From Amycolatopsis sp. WQ 127309 (GTDB lineage: Bacteria; Actinomycetota; Actinomycetes; Mycobacteriales; Pseudonocardiaceae): a DNA stretch of 64,000 nt. Position 1 is the stretch's first letter; every line of letters starts with the position of its first letter. A model generated the notes under the pieces. The model was given only the letters and a program-made list of their open reading frames with translations, ran no database searches and was not told the DNA's origin. The position numbers and the translations under genes were made by a program. This document shows positions 54,648 to 62,844 of this stretch, one piece after another. The stretch spans positions 5,469,001 to 5,533,000 of the forward strand of contig NZ_CP095481.1 of assembly GCF_023023025.1 (NCBI RefSeq), given 5' to 3'.

Positions 54648-56143
54648 CGCCCCGCCGGCACGAGCATCCCGTGCCGCACGAGCTCCCGGACGACGGGCAG
54701 CGCGGCGGCGGCCAGCTCGTCCGCTTCGAGGCCCTGAGCGGCCGCGAGCAGCTCGATGAGGTCCTCCAGCGGCAGGGCGCCGCGGCAGCCCGCGAGCAGC
54801 CGTGCGGCCAGGTCGTCGACCTCGTGCTGCCAGCCGGGGCCGTCGGTGCGGTGCAGCCGCCGGATCGACGTCGTCCAGCCCTCGTCGCCCGGTTCTTCGA
54901 CGCTTTCCAGCAAAACGGTGTCGGGTACGACAAATCGGACATCAAGTAGGGAACCGGAATTGCGCAGCCATTCGACGCGGTCCAGCCAGCCCGCCGCTTC
55001 CGGGCCCAGCGGGTCGTCGTAGGCCTGCCGCAGGTCCTCGCACACCACGGTCGGTGTGCGCCCGGCCGCACGGCGCAGCGTCACGAAGCCGAAGCCGATG
55101 CCCCGGACGTCGTTGGCCGCGAACCAGTCGAGCCACGCCGCCGCCTTCACCCGGCCTTCGGGCGAGCGCGGGTCGATGCCCGCGTCCCGCAGCCACGTGC
55201 CGACGTAGAGCGCCGGGTCGGCGACGTCGCGCTGGACGAACCAGGCGTCGGTCTCGGCGGGCAGCCAGCGGCTCACCCGGTCGGCCCAGTCCTCGGTGCC
55301 GGTGTGCAGCCAGGAAGCCAGCAGCTGGCCGACGCCGTCGTCGTTCAGGAACCCCGGCAGCTGCCGGATGACGAGCGCGCTCGCGTCGTCGCCCGCCAGC
55401 CCGGAGTCGCGGTAGGTGTAGTCGACGCGCGCCGGCCCGACCACGAACGGCGGGTTGCAGACGACCTGGTCGAACTTCTGCCGCGCGACCGGCGCGAACC
55501 ACTCGCCGCGCACCAGTTCGACGTCCAGCTCGTTGAGCCGGAACGTCGCCGCGGCCAGCGCGAGGGCCCGCGCGGAGACGTCGGTGGCGGTGACGCGCCG
55601 GGCGTGCCGGGTCGCGTGCAGCGCCTGGACGCCGTTGCCGGTGCCCAGGTCGAGCAGGGTGCCGACCGGCCGGCGGGTGGTCGCGCGGATCAGCGACAGC
55701 GACGCGTGCCCGACGCCGAGGACGTGGTCCTCGGGCACGGTCGCGCCGAGGACGTCGGCGTCGAGATCGGAGACGACCCACCAGGAGCCCTCCTCGTCGC
55801 CGTGCGGGCGGACGTCGAGGGCGGCGCGGTAGCCGCCGGCGACGGCGTCGAGCAGGCCCGTGGCCACGGCGTCTTCGGGCGTCAGCGGCGCGAACGCGGC
55901 CTTGACGGCGGTCTCCGGTTCCGTCCCGCCCAGCAGGAACAGCCGGATCAGCGTGCCGAGGTCACCCGCGTCCCGGCTCGCCCGGTCCGCCGGTTCCGGC
56001 TCGCCGCGGCCCAGCGCCGCGTGTGCGGCGCCGCCGAGGGCGGCCACCACGCCGTCGGCGTCGTAGGAGGTGCGCCGGAAGGCCTCGCGCAGCCGCGCGC
56101 AGACGTCGTCGGACAGGTCGGGCAGTACGCTTCGCGTGCTCAC
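54644..56143 (-). CDS. SAM-dependent methyltransferase (MTS domain, RNA or protein target)
   Basis: A 499-residue actinobacterial protein with an N-terminal helical domain (about residues 10-90), a class I methyltransferase core (motif I DLGTGNGVQALHA about 165; NPPFVVG about 235) and a C-terminal region of unknown fold. The NPPF motif marks N-methyltransferases acting on bases or glutamine, as in RsmC/PrmC groups. GTG 56143 is the likely start. It is divergent from the M20 hydrolase gene by 19 bp. Confidence 0.83.
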   Translation of the reverse strand: MSTRSVLPDLSDDVCARLREAFRRTSYDADGVVAALGGAAHAALGRGEPEPADRASRDAGDLGTLIRLFLLGGTEPETAVKAAFAPLTPEDAVATGLLDAVAGGYRAALDVRPHGDEEGSWWVVSDLDADVLGATVPEDHVLGVGHASLSLIRATTRRPVGTLLDLGTGNGVQALHATRHARRVTATDVSARALALAAATFRLNELDVELVRGEWFAPVARQKFDQVVCNPPFVVGPARVDYTYRDSGLAGDDASALVIRQLPGFLNDDGVGQLLASWLHTGTEDWADRVSRWLPAETDAWFVQRDVADPALYVGTWLRDAGIDPRSPEGRVKAAAWLDWFAANDVRGIGFGFVTLRRAAGRTPTVVCEDLRQAYDDPLGPEAAGWLDRVEWLRNSGSLLDVRFVVPDTVLLESVEEPGDEGWTTSIRRLHRTDGPGWQHEVDDLAARLLAGCRGALPLEDLIELLAAAQGLEADELAAAALPVVRELVRHGMLVPAGR

Positions 56144-56162
56144 GGTGGGTAATGCTGCCACG

Positions 56163-57437
56163 ATGGCTCCTGTGACCCTCGAAGACGTCCTCACCCCGCT
56201 CGACGCGGCGCTGCCCGAACTCGAAGCGCTGTACATCGACCTCCACCGCCACCCCGAGCTCTCCTTCGCCGAGACGCGCACGGCCGCGGAGCTGGCCCGG
56301 CGGCTGGAGCACGACGGCTACGAGGTGCACACTGGCATCGCCGGCACCGGGGTGCTGGGTGTGCTGCGCAACGGCGAGGGCCCCACGGTGCAGTTGCGCG
56401 CCGACATCGACGCGCTGCCGGTCGAGGAGAAGACCGGGCTGTCGTACGCGAGCACCGAGCGCGGCACCGACGAGCACGGCACGGACGTCCCGGTCATGCA
56501 CGCCTGCGGGCACGACATGCACGCCACCTGGCTGTCCGGGGCCGCGACGCTGCTCGCGCGCGGGCGCGACGCCTGGTCCGGCACGCTGCTCGTGGTGTTC
56601 CAGCCGGGGGAGGAGAGCGCGGGCGGCGCGTCGGCGATGGTCCGCGACGGCCTGTTCGACATCGCCGGGAAGCCCGACGTCGTGTTCGGCCAGCACCTCG
56701 TGCCCGGCCCGGCGGGCTGGGTGCTCACCCGTCCCGGCGTGATCATGGCCGCCACCGACACGCTGCGGATCACCCTGCACGGCCGCGGCGGCCACGGCTC
56801 GCGCCCCGAGACGACCGTCGACCCGGCCGTGCTGGCCGCGTCCGTCGTGCTCAAGCTGCAGACGATCGTCTCGCGCGAGATCGCCGCGACCGACTCGGCC
56901 GTCGTCACCGTCGGCTCGCTGCACGTGGGCACCGCGAGCAACGTGATCGCCGACGACGCCGTCCTGGAGGTCAACGTCCGGTCGTTCGACCAGGCGGTCC
57001 GCGAGCGCGTGCTGGCCGCGGTCGAACGGATCGTCAACGGCGAGGCCGCCACGGCCGGCGCGCCGAAGCCGCCCGAGATCGTCCGGTCCGGCTCCTACCC
57101 GATCACGGAGAACGACGAAGCGGCCAACAACGCGCTCGCCGAGGTCTTCCTCGCCCACTTCGGCCCCGAGGTGACCATGCCGGCGCCGCTGATCACCGGC
57201 AGTGAGGACTTCAGCGAGTTCGGCCGCGCGGCCGGCGCGCCGTCGGTGTTCTGGCTGGTCGGCGGGTTCGACCCGGAGACGGTGATCACGGCGATGACCG
57301 AAGGCCGCTTCGAACGCGACATCCCGTCCAACCACTCGCCGCGGTTCGCCCCGGTGCTGCACCCGACCCTGCGCACCGGCATCGAGACGCTCGTCACCGC
57401 GGCGTTGAGCCGGTTGGCCCACCCCGGTGTCGCCTGA
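56163..57437 (+). CDS. M20 family amidohydrolase, AmiA-like
   Basis: A 424-residue M20 metallohydrolase. Metal and catalytic motifs: LRADIDALPVEEKTGL, MHACGHDMHA, FQPGEESAGG, GSEDFSEFG. It is a distant paralogue of the enzyme encoded at 6936-8129. ATG 56163 has TAATGC 7 nt upstream, consistent with a nearly leaderless message. Substrate unknown; an N-acyl amino acid or aminobenzoyl-glutamate type amide is likely. Confidence 0.88.
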   Translation: MAPVTLEDVLTPLDAALPELEALYIDLHRHPELSFAETRTAAELARRLEHDGYEVHTGIAGTGVLGVLRNGEGPTVQLRADIDALPVEEKTGLSYASTERGTDEHGTDVPVMHACGHDMHATWLSGAATLLARGRDAWSGTLLVVFQPGEESAGGASAMVRDGLFDIAGKPDVVFGQHLVPGPAGWVLTRPGVIMAATDTLRITLHGRGGHGSRPETTVDPAVLAASVVLKLQTIVSREIAATDSAVVTVGSLHVGTASNVIADDAVLEVNVRSFDQAVRERVLAAVERIVNGEAATAGAPKPPEIVRSGSYPITENDEAANNALAEVFLAHFGPEVTMPAPLITGSEDFSEFGRAAGAPSVFWLVGGFDPETVITAMTEGRFERDIPSNHSPRFAPVLHPTLRTGIETLVTAALSRLAHPGVA

Positions 57438-57475
57438 GCCGCACCGGTGAGACGATGGACGGCGGAGGTGGTGCA

Positions 57476-57790
57476 GTGACCATGCCCGCCAACGACTCGG
57501 ACCCGGTGCTGATCACCGGGGCGGCCCCGTCGTACGAAGAGCAGTTCAGGGCTCGCAAGCGCAAGTACGTCATCATGATGGCGTGCCGCATCCCGTGTCT
57601 GATCCTCGCCGGGCTGACCTACCACGTGTGGTGGCTGGCGCTCGGGTTCCTCGCGATCTCGGTGCCGCTGCCGTGGATCGCGGTGCTGATCGCCAACGAC
57701 AGCCCGCCGCGCAAGACCGAGAAGGTCAACCGCTTCCAGGCCGAGCCGACGGCGATCGAGCACACCACCCACCGCGTCATCGACGGCTAG
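57476..57790 (+). CDS. DUF3099 small membrane protein
   Basis: A 104-residue actinobacterial protein with two adjacent transmembrane helices (about residues 31-51 and 52-72) and polar ends. GTG 57476 has GGAGGTGG upstream. DUF3099 has no known function. The last 4 bp overlap the convergent kinase gene. Confidence 0.85.
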   Translation: MTMPANDSDPVLITGAAPSYEEQFRARKRKYVIMMACRIPCLILAGLTYHVWWLALGFLAISVPLPWIAVLIANDSPPRKTEKVNRFQAEPTAIEHTTHRVIDG

Positions 57791-58659
57791 CCGGGCTGCG
57801 GGCCGACCTTCCCGACGGCCAGCGCGCCCAGCCGCACGCCGTGGCGCAGGACGTCCACTGTGGACTCTCCGGCCAGCCAGCCGGTGAGCACGCCGGCGTC
57901 GAACGCGTCGCCCGCGCCCGTCGAGTCCACGCAGTCGGCCTCGATCGCGGGCACGCTCGTGACGCCGCCGCCGTCGACCCAGCTCGCGCCGTTCAGGCCG
58001 GCGGTGACCACCACCGCGCCGACCGCCCCGAGCAGCTCTTTGGCCGACGCCGGGTCCGCCGAGCCGGTCAGCGCGACCAGCTCCTCGGTGTTCGGCATCA
58101 GCAGGTCGACGCCGCGGACGTCGTCGAGGAAGGCCGCCGGGTCGGTGATGTGCGCCGCCGCCTGCGGGTCGACCGACGTCGTCAGGCCCAGCTCGCGGGC
58201 GAGCGCCAGCGACGCGAGACCCGCGGCCCGCGACGGCGGGTCGAGCAGCACGTACCCGGACAGGTGCAGGTGCCCCGCCCCGGCCAGCGCCTCCGGCGTG
58301 ACGTCCTCGGGCGCGAAGCGCTGGTTGGCGCCGCGGTCGGCGAGCATGCTCCGCTGCCCGGTGGCGTCGACCATCACCACGACGCAGCACGTCGGCGCCT
58401 CGGCGTCGACCGCGAACGCGCAGCGCACGCCCGCGGCCTCCAGTTCGGCCTTGATCAGCCGGCCGCCCGGGTCGTCGCCGATGCGCGCGAGCAGCGTCGT
58501 GTCCGCGTCCAGCGAACGCAGCCACAGCGCCGTGTTGGCACCCGAGCCGCCGCCGGTGAACCGGATCTTCGCGCGGGCGTCGCCGCCGTGCGGCAACGGC
58601 TTGTCGTGCCGGGCGATCACGTCGAGGGCCGCGTCGCCGACCACCACGATCCCGGTCAT
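57787..58659 (-). CDS. psuK: PfkB-type kinase, probable pseudouridine kinase
   Basis: A 290-residue ribokinase-family enzyme: N-terminal GGGSGANTALWL and the catalytic DSTGAGDAFDAGV near the C-terminus (base Asp in GAGD). It is the second gene after psuG, overlapping by 4 bp, which supports the role of phosphorylating pseudouridine before PsuG splits it. A TCCACWGTGGA palindrome occurs inside at 57854. Confidence 0.87.
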   Translation of the reverse strand: MTGIVVVGDAALDVIARHDKPLPHGGDARAKIRFTGGGSGANTALWLRSLDADTTLLARIGDDPGGRLIKAELEAAGVRCAFAVDAEAPTCCVVVMVDATGQRSMLADRGANQRFAPEDVTPEALAGAGHLHLSGYVLLDPPSRAAGLASLALARELGLTTSVDPQAAAHITDPAAFLDDVRGVDLLMPNTEELVALTGSADPASAKELLGAVGAVVVTAGLNGASWVDGGGVTSVPAIEADCVDSTGAGDAFDAGVLTGWLAGESTVDVLRHGVRLGALAVGKVGPQPG

Positions 58660-59561
58660 GCCAGCGCCACCGCGACCTCGGTCGCCAGCTTCACGTTGTC
58701 GAGCACCAGTGCCTCGTTGGCGTCGATGCTCACCCCGCCGCTCGCGGTGTGGAAGTGCTCCAGCAGCACCGGGGTGACGTCGGAGCCGTGCACGCCCCGC
58801 TCGGCCACCAGCGCCAGGCCCCCGGCGAGCAGCCGGTCGTGCAGCTCTTTGTCCATTTCGGACACTTCGGGGATCGGGTTCGCCAGCAGGACACCGGAAC
58901 CCGCGTACGCGCGGTGCGCGGTGACCACGGCGGCGACCTGCGCCGGGTCGTCGACCCGCTGGCCCACGGCGTGCCCGGACGAGCGGAGGTAGAACGCCGG
59001 GAAGTCGTCGGTGCGGTAGCCCAGCACCGGCACCGAGTGCGTCTCCAGCACCTCGAGGGTGGCCGGGATGTCGAGCACCGACTTCACGCCGGAGCAGACC
59101 ACGACGGTCGGCACCTTCGCGAGCACGCCGAGGTCCGCCGAGACGTCCCAGCTCTGCGACGCGCCGACGTGCACCCCACCGAGGCCGCCGGTGCCGAACA
59201 CCCCGATCCCGGCCGCGGCGGCCAGCGCCGACGTGCTCGCCACGGTCGTCGCGCCCGAGCGGCCGAGGCCGACGGCCGGGCCGATGTCGCGCAGCGAAAG
59301 CTTGTCCAGCCCGGCGTCCGGCGCGCAGACGCGTTCCAGCTCGGCGGGGGAGAGGCCGACGACGACCCGGCCGTCGAGCACCGCGATGGTGGCCGGGACG
59401 GCACCGCCGTCACGCACCACGCGCTCGAGGCGGCGGCCGACGTCGAGGTTGCGGCCCGGCGGCAGGCCGTGGGACAGGATGGTGCTCTCCAGCGCGACGA
59501 CGGGGTGCCCGTCACGCAGCGCGGAAGCGACCTCTTCGTGCAGGTTGAGTGGGGTGGTCAC
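58656..59561 (-). CDS. psuG: Pseudouridine-5'-phosphate glycosidase
   Basis: A 301-residue enzyme that cleaves pseudouridine 5'-phosphate to uracil and ribose 5-phosphate. Signature stretches VALESTILSHGLPPGRN, GGLGGVHVGA and VVCSGVKSVLDIPATLE are all present. GTG 59561 lacks a clear ribosome site. Forms a pseudouridine salvage pair with psuK. Confidence 0.92.
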   Translation of the reverse strand: MTTPLNLHEEVASALRDGHPVVALESTILSHGLPPGRNLDVGRRLERVVRDGGAVPATIAVLDGRVVVGLSPAELERVCAPDAGLDKLSLRDIGPAVGLGRSGATTVASTSALAAAAGIGVFGTGGLGGVHVGASQSWDVSADLGVLAKVPTVVVCSGVKSVLDIPATLEVLETHSVPVLGYRTDDFPAFYLRSSGHAVGQRVDDPAQVAAVVTAHRAYAGSGVLLANPIPEVSEMDKELHDRLLAGGLALVAERGVHGSDVTPVLLEHFHTASGGVSIDANEALVLDNVKLATEVAVALA

Positions 59562-59570
59562 GAGGAACCA

Positions 59571-60188
59571 TCATCGGTGATCGGGTCGGTCGCGGCGCCA
59601 GCGGGTCAGCTCGGCCGTCAGGTTCTCTTCCGCGGCGCTCGCCCAGCGTGCCCGCGCGGCTTCGCTGCGGTAGAGCGTCCGCGCCAGCATGCCTTCGAGG
59701 ACGGCGATGCGCCCTTCGCGCCAGACGTCGTCGGGGTACTTCGCGTACTCCTCGCGCACGGCCTGGGCGTACCCGGCGTACTGCGCTTCGGGCGCGCCCA
59801 GGATGGCGAGGTCGGCGTCGAGCAGCGCGGTGGCGAGAGGGTCGTCGGCCGGCGCGTCGTGCTTGATCGTGGCCAGGATCAGGCCTTCGACGCGCTCGAC
59901 GTGCGCTTCGGCGACCCCGGTCAGCGCTTCCCGGGCCCAGGCCGCGCTCGCGCGCTCGTCTTCGCCGGGGTTCGCGTCGTAGACGACGTCGTGCGTCCAC
60001 GCGGCGACGGCGACGACGGCCCGGTCGGTCTCCCCGAGACCGCCGGCCAGCCAGGCGGAGTCACGCGCGACGGCGGCCGCGTGGGTGAGCGTGTGGTAAC
60101 GGCGATGGGGCTCTCCGTAACAGCTTTCGAGTCGGGGCCAGGCGTCCGGCGTGCCGCCGAGCGCGGCGATCGCTCCGGCCCACTTCAC
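59571..60188 (-). CDS. HD-domain metal-dependent phosphohydrolase-like protein
   Basis: A 205-residue HD-superfamily protein with YHTLTHA and the metal motif AWTHDVVYD near residues 35-70. Database entries of this family often carry the misleading label 'NMDA receptor subunit'. GTG 60188 is chosen because it overlaps, as GTGA, the stop codon of the decayed gene upstream, indicating former translational coupling. Function unknown. Confidence 0.8.
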   Translation of the reverse strand: MKWAGAIAALGGTPDAWPRLESCYGEPHRRYHTLTHAAAVARDSAWLAGGLGETDRAVVAVAAWTHDVVYDANPGEDERASAAWAREALTGVAEAHVERVEGLILATIKHDAPADDPLATALLDADLAILGAPEAQYAGYAQAVREEYAKYPDDVWREGRIAVLEGMLARTLYRSEAARARWASAAEENLTAELTRWRRDRPDHR

Positions 60189-60437
60189 GGGAACGTCCAG
60201 CGCGTCGGGGTGTTCGTGAAGTCCTTCTCTCGCAACCCGATCACCTTCTCCGGCCGCAGCCGCATCGACGCGTTGGCGGCCGGTTCGAGGAAGTCGTCCT
60301 CGTACGACGTCCGGCTCGTACGGGTCGTCCGTCGCGATCGACACCGCCGAGCCCGCGGCGACGTCGCGGGCCTTCATCGACCGCGGCGACGCGGGCGCGA
60401 TCCCGTACCCGGGCATGTACGGACGGTGCGTCTCCAC
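60185..60437 (-). pseudogene. Decayed PNPOx-family gene with internal deletions
   Basis: The frame opens at GTG 60437 with METHRPYMPGYGI-like sequence, the usual N-terminus of an actinobacterial pyridoxamine-phosphate-oxidase-like family, then jumps to SMKARDVAAG and IATDDPYEP, which belong about 50 residues later in intact members. After that the frame shifts, and the correct C-terminus is found in another frame (MRLRPEKVIGLREKDFTNTP then TRWTF, stop 60187-60185). So two internal segments are lost and the frame is broken. The remaining stop still overlaps the start of the HD gene. Confidence 0.75.
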
Positions 60438-60439
60438 GG

Positions 60440-61228
60440 CTAGTCGAAGATCCCGCGCGGCCGCGCCACCTGGTCGAACCAGTCGTCGAGCTGCTTCTCC
60501 CAGTTCACATCCGGTTTCATCGTGAACAGGCCGAGGAACTCCTGGCCGCGGCCGCCGAAGCCGCCGGTCTTGCTCACCCGGACCCGCTTGGTGACCTCCA
60601 GGACGACGTCGGTGCGCTCCGACGACGTCAGGAACGTGACCGCGACCTGGGAAAAGACACTCGCGAAGCGCGGTGAAGGCGCGAAGCGGATCTCCTGGAA
60701 GAAGGCGAGCTGCTGGTTCGCGCCGTTGATCCGGCCCTGCTCCAGGATCGCCTCGTGGTAGACGAAACCGATCCGGCCCAGCGCGTCGAGGACCCGCTTC
60801 TGCGCCGGGAGCGGCTCGATCGCGACGGCGTCGGCGTCGAACGGGTCGGAGACGGCCGCCGCGAGATCCAGCTCGGCGCGCACGCCGACCGCCGTCCCCG
60901 CCAGGGGCTTGCCGAAGACGCTCGTGACCGGCGTCTCCCAGGGCAGCGGGATCTCGAACGGCACGCGCACCTGCTGGCCGGCGCGGATGGTCTCGCGGCC
61001 GACGAGCTGCTGCGCGCCGAACGGGAGGTCTTCGGTCTTGTCCTCGCCGGGGACCTGGACGCGGGCCAGCAGCGTCACGCCCAGCGCGTTGATCTCCTGG
61101 TCGACCTCGCCGCCGAGCAGCAGGACCTCGCCGTGCACCGGGCGGCCGGGGGCGGCCGTGCGGTCGAGCAGGCGGGCGTCGATCTTCGCTCCGCCCGAGC
61201 CGAACGTCGCGAGCACCTTCTGGAACAT
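60440..61228 (-). CDS. Spo0M-like arrestin-fold protein
   Basis: A 262-residue protein of the sporulation-control protein Spo0M family (PF07070): MFQKVLATFG start, PGRPVHGEVLLLGGEVDQEI and IPLPWETPVTS strands of an arrestin-like fold. Cytoplasmic. In Bacillus Spo0M affects sporulation and cell division; in actinobacteria the role is unclear. ATG 61228 has AGGA 8 nt upstream. It ends 3 bp before the start of the PNPOx pseudogene. Confidence 0.87.
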   Translation of the reverse strand: MFQKVLATFGSGGAKIDARLLDRTAAPGRPVHGEVLLLGGEVDQEINALGVTLLARVQVPGEDKTEDLPFGAQQLVGRETIRAGQQVRVPFEIPLPWETPVTSVFGKPLAGTAVGVRAELDLAAAVSDPFDADAVAIEPLPAQKRVLDALGRIGFVYHEAILEQGRINGANQQLAFFQEIRFAPSPRFASVFSQVAVTFLTSSERTDVVLEVTKRVRVSKTGGFGGRGQEFLGLFTMKPDVNWEKQLDDWFDQVARPRGIFD

Positions 61229-61295
61229 GCCGCCGATCCTGCCAGGCCGAGGGGCTTTCGTACGAGCTTCGGCGGGACTGGGGCACAATGGCCGG

Positions 61296-61538
61296 GTGAG
61301 CACCGAGACGCTGACGAAGCCGGAAACCACGCCCGAGGGCACGGAGACCACCGACGACGACACACCGAAGATGTTCCACTACGTGAAGAAGGCCAAGATC
61401 GCCGAGAGCGCGGTCATGGGCAATCACGTGGTGGCGCTGTGCGGTGAGGTCTTCCCGGTGACGAAGTCGCCGAAGCCCGGTTCGCCGGTCTGCCCGGCCT
61501 GCAAGGAGATCTTCGACGGGCTGCGCAAGGGGGAGTGA
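61296..61538 (+). CDS. DUF3039 zinc-ribbon protein
   Basis: An 80-residue actinobacterial protein with a disordered acidic N-terminus (about 1-25) and a zinc-ribbon-like end (ALCGEVFPV, CPACKEIFDGL: three cysteines). CACAAT lies exactly 6 nt before GTG 61296, indicating a leaderless transcript. Function unknown; broadly conserved in actinobacteria. Divergent from the Spo0M-like gene. Confidence 0.87.
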   Translation: MSTETLTKPETTPEGTETTDDDTPKMFHYVKKAKIAESAVMGNHVVALCGEVFPVTKSPKPGSPVCPACKEIFDGLRKGE

Positions 61539-61549
61539 CCCCGCGCCCG

Positions 61550-61580
61550 GAACCCCGGCTGACGTCGTCCGCCGGGGTTC
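61550..61580 (+). terminator. Hairpin after the DUF3039 gene
   Basis: GAACCCCGGC (61550-61559) and GCCGGGGTTC (61571-61580) are perfect 10-bp arms with an 11-nt loop, 11 bp after the stop codon. No long T run follows. Confidence 0.7.
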
Positions 61581-61720
61581 AGCCATGTCCGACTGCGGTT
61601 TGTCCAAAAGAGGACAAGTCTCGGGGTCAAACGTGAAAACCCTTCATTAGACGGGTGCGCGACGCCCGGGAGTGCTGGTAGATCGGGTTCGCCAGGTTTC
61701 CCACTCCCACCGGAGGCGTC

Positions 61721-62557
61721 ATGCGCAGAACCGGGATCGTCGTCGCCGTAGCCGCCCTGCTCACCGTGTTCGCGCCCGCGCTGGCGCAGGCCGTCACCGG
61801 CTGGACCGAGGTCGGCAAGGACCAGGCCCGCGCCCTCGACGAGAGCCAGGGGCTCGCGACGATCGTGCGGCCGTCGGGCACCACCATCCGCTACACCGGG
61901 CTCAGCACCATCCCGGCCGACCTGAACGCCCAGGGCTGGAACCACATCGGCGACCCCGGGTCGGCGCAGGGCTGGTACGTCGAGCCCTACCAGCGCGACG
62001 ACCGGGGCGGGAAGCTCTACCGCGTCCAGGCGCCGGACGGCTCGTGGGCGAACTACAAGCACAGCCTCGAGTCGTGGGAGGCGAACAACAACTCGTTCGC
62101 CGCCGTCTCGCCCGACGCGCGCTGGCTGGTCGAGGGCGAGTACGGCACCATGGACCGGCTCCTGGTCCACCCGATGCCCGGCGCGGTGTTCACGACCCCC
62201 GCGCAGAACCTGCCGATGGCGGGGACGATCCGGCTCGACCACCCGGTCCGCGACGTCCAGGGCTGCGACTTCCAGACCGCGACCCGGCTGCTCTGCTCGT
62301 CCGACGACCCGGACGGCAGCCTCTTCGGCACGACCAAGCCGCTGCTGCAGGTGGACCTCGCCGGCGGCCTCAACGGCTCCGACGTCGCCGGCCACGTCAC
62401 CTCGCTCGGCCAGCTGCCGCTGCGCAGCGGCTGCAGCGGGACCTTCGAGGTCGAAGGCCTCGACTTCGACGAGCGGGACAACACCCTGCGGGTCATTGTG
62501 ATGTCGCCGAGCATCTGCATCGTCTTCGACAGCATGACCTACCGCTTCAAGCAGTAG
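61721..62557 (+). CDS. Secreted protein of unknown function
   Basis: A 278-residue exported protein: signal peptide about residues 1-24 (cleavage after AQA), then a beta-rich domain with pairs of cysteines (GCDFQT, LLCSS; SGCSG, SICIVF), likely disulfides. CGGAGGCGTC precedes ATG 61721. I do not recognise the family. It is monocistronic and followed by a mirror-symmetric 21-bp array. Confidence 0.78.
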   Translation: MRRTGIVVAVAALLTVFAPALAQAVTGWTEVGKDQARALDESQGLATIVRPSGTTIRYTGLSTIPADLNAQGWNHIGDPGSAQGWYVEPYQRDDRGGKLYRVQAPDGSWANYKHSLESWEANNNSFAAVSPDARWLVEGEYGTMDRLLVHPMPGAVFTTPAQNLPMAGTIRLDHPVRDVQGCDFQTATRLLCSSDDPDGSLFGTTKPLLQVDLAGGLNGSDVAGHVTSLGQLPLRSGCSGTFEVEGLDFDERDNTLRVIVMSPSICIVFDSMTYRFKQ

Positions 62558-62559
62558 CC

Positions 62560-62760
62560 GTAACCCGCGTGATCAAACCCGCGACTCACGTGATCAAACC
62601 CGTAACTCGCGTGATCAGACCCGTGACTCACGTGATTGGGGCCGTAACTCGCGAGTCACGGCCCCAATCACGCGAGATCCGGCTCTGATCACGCGAGATC
62701 CGGTTTGGATCACGCGGGTTCCGGCTCTGATCACGTGAATTCCGGCTTGGAGCTGTGTGA
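62560..62760. repeat. Mirror-symmetric 21-bp array (5 + 5 units) with central hairpin
   Basis: Left units start at 62560, 62581, 62602, 62623 and 62644 (GTRACYCRCGTGAT heads). A perfect 15-bp stem (62631-62645 / 62658-62672) forms the centre. Right units start at 62667, 62688, 62709 and 62730 (ATCACGCGAG-type heads), with a decayed one at 62751. All steps are 21 bp. The reverse complement of a left unit is a right unit with a few changes, so the array is a true mirror. Right-hand tail is close to ATCCGGCTCTG. Confidence 0.9.
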
Positions 62761-62784
62761 CCGGAAGGTCGACTCGCGTGATCC

Positions 62785-62833
62785 GACGGACGACACGCCG
62801 CACCCGCGAGCCGGGTGCGGCGTGTCGTCCGTC
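62785..62833. terminator. Perfect 22-bp hairpin between convergent genes
   Basis: Arms 62785-62806 and 62812-62833 are exact complements with loop CGAGC. The outer part contains CGTGTCGTCCGTC, the unit tail of the 21-bp array at 10951, linking the terminator to that repeat family. It lies just before the 3' end of the RND gene. Confidence 0.85.
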
Positions 62834-62844
62834 TGTGTACGCGG

